A DNA stretch of 64,000 bases from an uncultured Duodenibacillus sp. GTDB lineage: Bacteria; Pseudomonadota; Gammaproteobacteria; Burkholderiales; Burkholderiaceae_F. The translations under genes were made by a program, and so were the position numbers. The stretch lies in the NCBI GenBank assembly GCA_944390715.1, contig CALXQS010000005.1, positions 51,635-115,634 of the forward strand, read 5' to 3'. The notes beneath the pieces are model-generated. The model did not search any database and was not told where the DNA came from. It saw only the letters and a list, made by a program, of their open reading frames with translations. This document shows, piece by piece, positions 58,381 to 64,000 of the stretch. Positions within the stretch are counted from its first letter, which is position 1. Each line of letters starts with the position of its first letter.

Positions 58381-60111
58381 ATGCTTGATCTCAACCCTTC
58401 TCCTGTGCGCGTTTCCAGCGAGGCAGCCCGCAAGCTTCCCCGTACGGTGCTTCTCACGCTGCTGACCATTTTCATTCTTGTCGGACTTTTCTCACGAGAC
58501 TTATGGTCCAGCCAGGAATCACGCATGCTCGCCGAAGTGCTCGCCATGATTTCGAGCGACCCGGCCGCTTGGCTCTTTCCGATGGCCTCCGGAGAGGTGA
58601 TCACCGAGCATGGTCCTCTGGCGACGTGGCTGGCGGCAGTTTTTGTCGCGATCACGCCCGATTTCGTTTCTCAGCTTTGGGCCATGCGGGCCACTGCCGT
58701 CGTTTGGTTCGTCATCACCACGGCTTCGCTGTGGTACGGCACCTGGTTCTTGGCCCGCCGCCGCGAAGCGCAGCCCATCTCTCAGCCCTTTGGACGTGAA
58801 GCCCCTTATCGCGACTACGGCCGTTTGGTTGCCGATACGGCCACGCTTTTTTTCATTTCCATTTTCGGCTTGGTGGTCAAAAATCATGAAGCCACCGTCG
58901 AAAGCGTGGAGCTTGCCTTCGGAGCGCTTGCCTACTTCGGCTGCGCATGGTCGCTGACGCGCCCTTACTGGGGAGCGGCATTGGCCGGTCTTGCAAGCGG
59001 AGCGCTTATTCTTGCCTCTAGCCTTCTGGCCGGCGTGACGGTGCTCACCGGCTGCGTGCTCTCGCACGTGCTCGTACACGGCATCGGAAAACTGGACCGC
59101 AAAATCCTCACCACGGTCCTGACGGCTTTCGCCGTATTCTGTCTGTGGCCCTTGATCGCTTATTGTCTGGCCGATGAAGTCGCCGGAGACTACTTCAACC
59201 TCTGGGCGCAGACGCAGGCCGATATTTTCGGGCTGATCAACTTTCACGAGCTCGTCTGGCTTGCCAAGCACTTCATTTGGTATCTGTGCCCGACCTGGCC
59301 CTTTGCCGTCTGGGCAATCTGGGTCTGGAGAAAATCGCTATCGGTCACGCAGATTGCCATGCCGCTTGCCTTTTGCGCGGCCTGGGTCTTGGGCTTCATC
59401 CTTTCAGACCGCATCAGTGCAGAAACTCTGCTGTGCGTGGTGATTGCGCCGGTCTGCACCTTGGCAGCCTTCGGCCTCATGTCGACGAAGACCGAATCCA
59501 AAAGCATGCTCGAGTGGTTTGCCATTGCGGTCTTTACGCTTGCCTTGATCGGCATCTGGGCCTACTGGACGGCATGGACCATCGGCTTCCCGCCAAAAAT
59601 GCACTACTCGATACTGCGCCTTGTGGCAGATGAATCGCAGGCGCATTCGGCCTGGTACAGCGTGCTCGCGCCGCTTGCCGTACTGGCCTTTTGGATGACG
59701 CTGTGCGTCAAGCGCCTGAAAAAGCGCGCCATCGCCTTCTGGAACGGCCCCTGGCTTTCCGCAGTCGGCCTCACTGTGCTGTGGATTACCGCCATCGGCC
59801 TTTTTGAACCAGTCATCGACAGCAACCGTACGTACAAAAACATCGCCGCTGAAGTAAAAGATGCCGCCGTTGCTCTGCACTATGCCGCAGGAGAAGACTG
59901 CCTGCAGAGCAGTCGGCTCAATCTTTCCGAGCGCAGCGCCATCAGCTGGCATTCGGGACTGACCATCGTGCACGCCTCTACGCAGGTCTGCCGCTTTTAC
60001 ATCGACAAATATTCAATCGATGACGATGCAAAGTCAGCCGACGCCAACGCCGTCCTTATCGAATCCTTCCGGCCAAGATCAGACGATCGATACCGCGTGG
60101 GCGCATTTTGA
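58381..60111 (+). CDS. membrane glycosyltransferase, family 39-like (GT-C fold)
   Basis: Polytopic inner-membrane protein of 576 residues from the ATG at 58381, with about ten to twelve hydrophobic segments and a C-terminal periplasmic region of about 90 residues. After the first segment it reads FSRDLWSSQESRMLAEVLAM and then EVITEHGPLATWL, the pattern of ArnT/PMT-like enzymes and of the group next to rpmE in Burkholderiales. The DE pair of ArnT is QE here. The sugar donor is probably polyprenyl-linked; the acceptor is unknown. Confidence 0.8.
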   Translation: MLDLNPSPVRVSSEAARKLPRTVLLTLLTIFILVGLFSRDLWSSQESRMLAEVLAMISSDPAAWLFPMASGEVITEHGPLATWLAAVFVAITPDFVSQLWAMRATAVVWFVITTASLWYGTWFLARRREAQPISQPFGREAPYRDYGRLVADTATLFFISIFGLVVKNHEATVESVELAFGALAYFGCAWSLTRPYWGAALAGLASGALILASSLLAGVTVLTGCVLSHVLVHGIGKLDRKILTTVLTAFAVFCLWPLIAYCLADEVAGDYFNLWAQTQADIFGLINFHELVWLAKHFIWYLCPTWPFAVWAIWVWRKSLSVTQIAMPLAFCAAWVLGFILSDRISAETLLCVVIAPVCTLAAFGLMSTKTESKSMLEWFAIAVFTLALIGIWAYWTAWTIGFPPKMHYSILRLVADESQAHSAWYSVLAPLAVLAFWMTLCVKRLKKRAIAFWNGPWLSAVGLTVLWITAIGLFEPVIDSNRTYKNIAAEVKDAAVALHYAAGEDCLQSSRLNLSERSAISWHSGLTIVHASTQVCRFYIDKYSIDDDAKSADANAVLIESFRPRSDDRYRVGAF

Positions 60112-60121
60112 TGCATTGTCT

Positions 60122-60156
60122 CCAAGAGCCTTGGCGCGTGCCGCCAAGGCTGCTGC
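60122..60156. repeat. hairpin between the glycosyltransferase gene and yigZ
   Basis: AGCCTTGGCG-CGTGC-CGCCAAGGCT, a perfect 10-bp stem in the 106-bp convergent gap, without a T tract on either side. It is likely an mRNA 3'-end structure. Confidence 0.5.
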
Positions 60157-60217
60157 GGGAAGCTTTTCAGTGGCTGACTTACGGCCGCTTCAATCCGGCC
60201 GTCAAAGATGACTTCTT

Positions 60218-60850
60218 TTAGCTTGCGCTCAAAGCGCGAATTTCGATGCGGCCTGCACAGACTTCGGCAAGAGCCTTGCGCACGCCTTCATTTTCTTCGA
60301 GCGCCACTTCCAACAGAACGGTCACATTGCTCTCAAAGCGCTTTTGCAGCACCTGCGCGCCCATGCGCTCAACGACGCGCAGTACATGCGGCGCGAAGCG
60401 ATGCTCAAAGGCAGCTTCAAGCAGCACGCTTGGGCGCTTGTCTTTGACGGGAAGCGAATCCAGTCCGAGCTTGACCAATCCTTGGTAGGCGCGCACCAGA
60501 CCGCCCGTGCCGAGCAGCGTGCCTCCGAAGTAGCGAGTGACGACCGCTGCAACTTCGCCAACGCCGCAATGCAGCAAAACCGTCAACATCGGTCGGCCGG
60601 CCGTTCCCTTCGGTTCTCCATCATCGCTTGCGCCGATATGCGCTGTCGTCCCCGGACGACCAGCCTGATACGCCCAGCAATTGTGCGTTGCGTGGGGATG
60701 CTCTGCGCGAATGCGTTCAACGAACGCCTTTGCCGAAGCATCATCTGCGCAGTGCGCCATGCTCACAATGAAGCGCGAACCTCGAATGGTTTCTTGTGCG
60801 CTATGCACGGCGCCGGGCTTTAAGTCTGGAATGCGATAGGAATCTGCCAT
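60218..60850 (-). CDS. yigZ: YigZ/IMPACT family protein
   Basis: The 210-residue protein has the IMPACT N-terminal domain with RGSRFIVSMAHCADDASAKAFV, HPHATHNCWAY, DDGEPKGTAGRPML and TRYFGGTLLGTGGLVRAY, all diagnostic, and a DUF1949-like C-terminal half. The molecular role is poorly known. The start is the ATG at 60850, three bases after the MFS gene stop, so the two are one transcript. Confidence 0.93.
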   Translation of the reverse strand: MADSYRIPDLKPGAVHSAQETIRGSRFIVSMAHCADDASAKAFVERIRAEHPHATHNCWAYQAGRPGTTAHIGASDDGEPKGTAGRPMLTVLLHCGVGEVAAVVTRYFGGTLLGTGGLVRAYQGLVKLGLDSLPVKDKRPSVLLEAAFEHRFAPHVLRVVERMGAQVLQKRFESNVTVLLEVALEENEGVRKALAEVCAGRIEIRALSAS

Positions 60851-60853
60851 GGG

Positions 60854-62086
60854 TTATTTTGTTCTTGAAAAGTCGTCTTCGTCTGTTTTTTCAAGTCCGG
60901 ACTTGAGCACGGCGCTTCCCGTCTTGATCCAGATGACCGATACCATCAAAAGACTTGCGCACACAAGCATCGCTCCGACAAAGCTCACCGGCAAAAAGCC
61001 GAAATGTTCCGATACGCGGCTTCCGATAAACGCGCCGCCTCCGATGCCTACATTGAAGATTCCCGAATAAAGCGATGTAGCGACATCTGCAGCATCAGAC
61101 GCAACAGACAGCAAAAGCGTCTGGAAAGCCAAGCATACGATTGTAACGGCAGCTCCCCAAACAAAAATCAGCACGGCAAGCCCGGCGTAGTTTGCACAGG
61201 CCGGCACAAGCAAAAACAAACATGCAGCGATGATCATCAAAGGCGCAGCAAGCGAGGCGTTTTTATACCGCTCGACCGTTTTGGAGCCAATCACCGTGCC
61301 GGCGATGCCCGCAATGCCGAACACAAAGAGCATTGTCACGATGTCGCCCTCGGAGAAGCCCCCTGCTGCGCTCAAGATCGGGCTGATGTAGGAGTACACA
61401 GTGTACTGCCCGAGCACTGTGATGACCGTCAGCGCATAAAGCTGCAGCAGCGCCGGGCGCCTCAAAATAACCGGCAGACTTGCAAAGGAACCGGCCTTGC
61501 TGCTGCGGCATTCGGGCAGCGTCAGGAAGATGATGCAAAAGACCGTCATGGAAGCGATGCCGATGATGCAGAAAGCTTCCTGCCAACCGAAATAATGGCC
61601 GAGATTGGTGCCGATCGGCACTCCGAGAACAGTCGCAACGATTGTGCCGCCCATCACGCAGGCAAGTCCCAGAGCACGTCTGCCATGCGGCGCCACGCGT
61701 GCCGCCAAGGGCGTCATGATCGACCAGAAGACGGAGTGCGCAAGCGCAACGCCGACTCGAGCCGCCAGCAGCGCCTCAAAACCCTGAACCCACAGCACCA
61801 CGAAGTGGCAGCACGAAAAAATAATCAGCAGGGCAAGCAGCAGCTTTCTGCGTTCAATTTTTGCCGTGAGCACCGTCAGCGGCAAAGACATCACCGCAAC
61901 GACGAAGGCATATCCCGTCAAAATCAGCCCTGTGAAGGGAACCGTTTCGTTCAGACTGCAGGCAATGTCGGGCAGCAGACCGACCGGCAGGAATTCCGAC
62001 GTATTGAAAACAAAGGCAGCAAAGGCCAGACCAATGATGGGCAGCCAGGCTCGAGGTCCGTATTTCGTCAACTCTGGTGTTTGCAT
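60854..62086 (-). CDS. MFS transporter of the SotB/AraJ sugar-efflux type
   Basis: Proton-driven exporter of the inner membrane with twelve segments, 410 residues from the ATG at 62086. FVFNTSEFLPVGLLPDIA near 28-45 and the motif-C-like PIGTNLGHYFGW are typical of the DHA1 branch holding SotB, AraJ and YdhP. Exported substrates in this branch vary (sugars, arabinose-like compounds, purines, drugs). It is co-transcribed with yigZ. Confidence 0.88.
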   Translation of the reverse strand: MQTPELTKYGPRAWLPIIGLAFAAFVFNTSEFLPVGLLPDIACSLNETVPFTGLILTGYAFVVAVMSLPLTVLTAKIERRKLLLALLIIFSCCHFVVLWVQGFEALLAARVGVALAHSVFWSIMTPLAARVAPHGRRALGLACVMGGTIVATVLGVPIGTNLGHYFGWQEAFCIIGIASMTVFCIIFLTLPECRSSKAGSFASLPVILRRPALLQLYALTVITVLGQYTVYSYISPILSAAGGFSEGDIVTMLFVFGIAGIAGTVIGSKTVERYKNASLAAPLMIIAACLFLLVPACANYAGLAVLIFVWGAAVTIVCLAFQTLLLSVASDAADVATSLYSGIFNVGIGGGAFIGSRVSEHFGFLPVSFVGAMLVCASLLMVSVIWIKTGSAVLKSGLEKTDEDDFSRTK

Positions 62087-62314
62087 AAGCAAAAGACTTT
62101 TCTCACTGTAGGGCGAGTTTCTTGAGAGGCGCGAATCGTACCACGCTCGACACCGTCCGCTCGAGCGGCTCTCGGCAAAACTTGCCGCGGATGCCCTAGG
62201 CCTTGTCGGCTGGTGGACTAACCGCGGTTGAGAACCACCGCCGGCAGCCCGTTAAGCCTATAGCAACGGCTGCCGTGCACGAGCATCGCGACAGAAAGAA
62301 AAAGTGCGAACATC

Positions 62315-62512
62315 TCAGCCAAATGCCCCCATGAAAACGGTGACGAGCACTGCATTGACTTGGCCCGATGCAAACAAACCCGCAAGCTTCAGCTTGAGAA
62401 AGTCTGCAAACTTAAAAAAAGACAGCGGCACGATTCCCAGAATGCCGACGCCGTTGGTGCGACGAATATTCTCGAGCGCGAGTGAGCGCCTCTGAGCCTG
62501 TGGAGAACTCAT
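62315..62512 (-). pseudogene. possible gene remnant, 65 codons
   Basis: An open frame from the ATG at 62512 with a C-terminal half reading VGILGIVPLSFFKFADFLK and then a membrane-like segment. No ribosome site precedes it. I do not recognise a family. Listed because the gap is otherwise unexplained; it may be nothing. Confidence 0.2.
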
Positions 62513-62538
62513 TGCGATCAACACAGCTCAAGCATGTC

Positions 62539-62562
62539 GACGCTTCTCTCAAGAGAAGCGTC
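62539..62562. repeat. perfect hairpin downstream of the DUF362 gene
   Basis: GACGCTTCTC-TCAA-GAGAAGCGTC, a 10-bp stem with a four-base loop, without a T run on either side. It lies about 200 bp past the DUF362 stop. Confidence 0.6.
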
Positions 62563-62756
62563 GCCCAGCAGCCCAACCCCGTCGAAATGACCGTTGACGA
62601 TCCCGTCTTCAACAGCGCAGCAGACGATCACTGTTCTTGAGCGCGACGAGAATGTCAAGGATTTCTAGACGCTCTGCACGAGAACCTTTCGACCAGATCG
62701 ATTGTCGCGATGGTTCCGTCACAAGACGCGATCGAAACCATGCGGCATCCGGCTGC

Positions 62757-63794
62757 CTACGCCTTGTCGAGATCGACGATGCGGTACTTCTCGCTTCCCA
62801 GCCCAATTTCGCGCATAGCCGAAAGCTGCCGCAGACCATGCCGGGATTCGATGCGCTCGCGCAGCGGCGCACTTGCCTCGCCCAATTCATAGACCGCGTC
62901 GACAGAGGCCTGCTCAACAGCCAGCAGATCAAGCGAAGCAAAGATGCCGATGTCGGGCACACGCGGCTTTTCGGCTTGCCTGCCGGCGCAGTCGCAGTCC
63001 ACGCTCATGCGCCGCAGCACGTTGACGTAGCAGACATGCCCCTTGAAGTGATCCGTGATGCCCTTGGTGGCATCAACCATGTTTTCCATAAATTCGCGCC
63101 CGGTGATGCCCCACTGCTGCCCAGATGCTCCCGCATGAAGCTGCTTCTTGCCGGTATGCGCGTCGGCGCAGCCGATCGAAATATTTTTATTGGAGCCGCC
63201 AAAGCCCCCCATGGTATGTCCTTTGAAATGCGTGAGCACCAGAAGGCTGTCGTACTTCAAAAGATTCTTGCCGACGCTGATTTCAGAAATTCGCTTGGCC
63301 CCCTTGACGGGAATCATCGCCGTGCCCTCGGCATCCATGATGTCGACCGGGCAGAACGTCCACCCATTGACCTTGAGCGTATCCAAATGCTTGGCTGTCG
63401 TATCTCGATCGCCGGCGTAGTAAGTATTGGTTTCGACGATCGTTGCGTTTTCGACATCTTGAGCAAGCAGCTCCTTGACCCATTCGCGCGGCAGAATGTT
63501 CGGGCCGCCTTTTTCTCCGGTATGAAGCTTCACGGCCACTTTGCCTTCGAGCACGCCGCAGACCTTGGCGACAATCCTGCGCAGTCCCGCTGCCGAGAGA
63601 TCACGCGTAAAGTACACAACCGACTCCGTCCCTGCGCGCTTGTCCAACGGCACGTTGACCACGCACCCGTCTTCGACCTTGGCAGCAGCCCGCTGACTTT
63701 TGCTGCGTGCATCTTCGGCATGCACGCCGCCCCAAGGCAAACCTGCCGCAACGCCCGCAGCCATGGTTCCGCCGATTAAGTCCCTGCGCTTCAT
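62757..63794 (-). CDS. Tat-exported DUF362 family protein
   Basis: The 345 residues start with a twin-arginine type signal (KRRDLIGGTMAAG, to about 26). The mature part is a DUF362 domain with AVKLHTGEKGGPNILPREWVK (about 92-112), HFKGHTMGGFGG and SVDCDCAGRQ. The CDC pair and the neighbouring acidic residues suggest a metal or iron-sulfur site, but the four-cysteine ferredoxin motifs of the longer relatives are absent. Function is unknown. The ATG at 63794 has GGAGG seven bases before it. A short leader ORF lies upstream. Confidence 0.85.
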   Translation of the reverse strand: MKRRDLIGGTMAAGVAAGLPWGGVHAEDARSKSQRAAAKVEDGCVVNVPLDKRAGTESVVYFTRDLSAAGLRRIVAKVCGVLEGKVAVKLHTGEKGGPNILPREWVKELLAQDVENATIVETNTYYAGDRDTTAKHLDTLKVNGWTFCPVDIMDAEGTAMIPVKGAKRISEISVGKNLLKYDSLLVLTHFKGHTMGGFGGSNKNISIGCADAHTGKKQLHAGASGQQWGITGREFMENMVDATKGITDHFKGHVCYVNVLRRMSVDCDCAGRQAEKPRVPDIGIFASLDLLAVEQASVDAVYELGEASAPLRERIESRHGLRQLSAMREIGLGSEKYRIVDLDKA

Positions 63795-63807
63795 AGTGCC
63801 TCCATTT

Positions 63808-63897
63808 TCAAGACGAACTTAGGTTTTCGCCTATTTTGTACCGTCGCGAGAGGCCGCAGTTGCTGAAAAATCTCAATGCTGTGCGTTTTTGACGCAT
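63808..63897 (-). CDS. possible 29-codon leader ORF before the DUF362 gene
   Basis: The ATG at 63897 has GGAGG exactly five bases upstream (63903-63907), an ideal site, and the frame ends in TGA at 63808, thirteen bases before the DUF362 start. The product would be basic (MRQKRTALRFFSNCGLSRR then ten residues). Half of its ribosome site lies in an inverted repeat whose other arm is inside the ORF. It could be a regulatory leader peptide. No similarity is known to me. Confidence 0.4.
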   Translation of the reverse strand: MRQKRTALRFFSNCGLSRRYKIGENLSSS

Positions 63898-63906
63898 TGC
63901 GGCCTC
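63850..63906. repeat. 9-bp inverted repeat in the DUF362 leader
   Basis: GAGGCCGCA (63850-63858) and TGCGGCCTC (63898-63906) form a perfect stem around a 39-nt loop. In the minus-strand RNA, one arm holds GAGG of the leader ORF ribosome site, so pairing would hide it. Confidence 0.6.
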
Positions 63907-64000
63907 CGACGTCCCCTCCTGATAGGGTTTAACTAGCCGACAAAAAAACGAACAAATTTGTCATAACCTCAGGAAAAGGGCTCGGTAAACTCATCGTTGA

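Larger units (their letters stand above)
62087..62756. other. 0.67-kb region with no confident gene
   Basis: On the minus strand, two short frames overlap: one of about 37-50 codons ending at about 62515, and one of 65 codons from the ATG at 62512 to 62315, which has a hydrophobic tail (NAVLVTVFMGAFG) and natural-looking codon use. They could be remnants of one gene split by a frameshift. The opposite strand is also open here, so composition alone may explain it. Two hairpins (62240-62275 imperfect, 62539-62562 perfect) are present. Confidence 0.4.
63798..64000 (-). promoter_or_regulatory. upstream region of the DUF362 gene
   Basis: The stretch to the window edge must hold the promoter. The 10-bp palindrome ACAAATTTGT (63952-63961) is a possible operator. 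I cannot fix a -35/-10 pair. Confidence 0.35.

Overview
The window is a chromosomal segment of a betaproteobacterium of the order Burkholderiales. The mix of families points to the Sutterellaceae (Sutterella/Parasutterella type): the linked pair trmJ-cysE with suhB divergent, rnfH-guaB-guaA, a small SRP RNA upstream of dnaX-ybaB, trxA-rho-rpmE2 followed by a membrane glycosyltransferase, single-subunit Tat-exported flavoproteins, and orphan solute-binding proteins. This placement is an inference from gene content and order; there is no rRNA in the window. Base composition and codon use look even throughout, coding density is high, and I see no insertion sequence, prophage, CRISPR array, tRNA or rRNA gene.

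Layout. 0-8 kb: nadE (cut by the left edge), ppa, hemD and hemC on the minus strand, argH on plus, then uppP and a CNNM/CorC-type membrane protein. 8-16 kb: ybaB, dnaX (two frames) and the SRP RNA, an orphan amino-acid binding protein, then folK-pcnB, a HAD phosphatase and hda, all minus; purM on plus. 17-20 kb: an accessory patch with a split chromate transporter and a Tat flavoprotein. 20-24 kb: rnfH, guaB, guaA. 23.8-24.8 kb: a self-contained MarR-cupin unit with a palindromic operator inside its promoter. 24.8-32 kb: an SLC1-type symporter, putP, a PLP aminotransferase, ilvE and a tailed cysE. 32-43 kb: trmJ, suhB, mutS, yebC, purD, a secreted hypothetical, and the run nadD-rsfS-rlmH-maf. 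42-46 kb: mutL-miaA-LarE-like. 46-53 kb: dedA, the tkt-gap-pgk carbon-metabolism run, rsmE and lgt. 53-60 kb: rluF-like, argF, trxA, rho, rpmE2, glycosyltransferase. 60-64 kb: YigZ, an MFS exporter, a poorly explained 0.67 kb gap and a Tat DUF362 protein with a structured leader.

Most of the window is housekeeping. The observations that most deserve a check are: dnaX, whose tau-specific domain lies in the +1 frame behind an in-frame stop at the natural gamma/tau boundary; NadE, whose glutaminase nucleophile cysteine is replaced by glycine; the SLC1 symporter with glutamate where dicarboxylate carriers have arginine; the 29-codon ORF and long inverted repeat ahead of the DUF362 gene; the MarR operator; and CysE with a 225-residue disordered tail. 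I found nothing that clearly amounts to a new multi-gene system.
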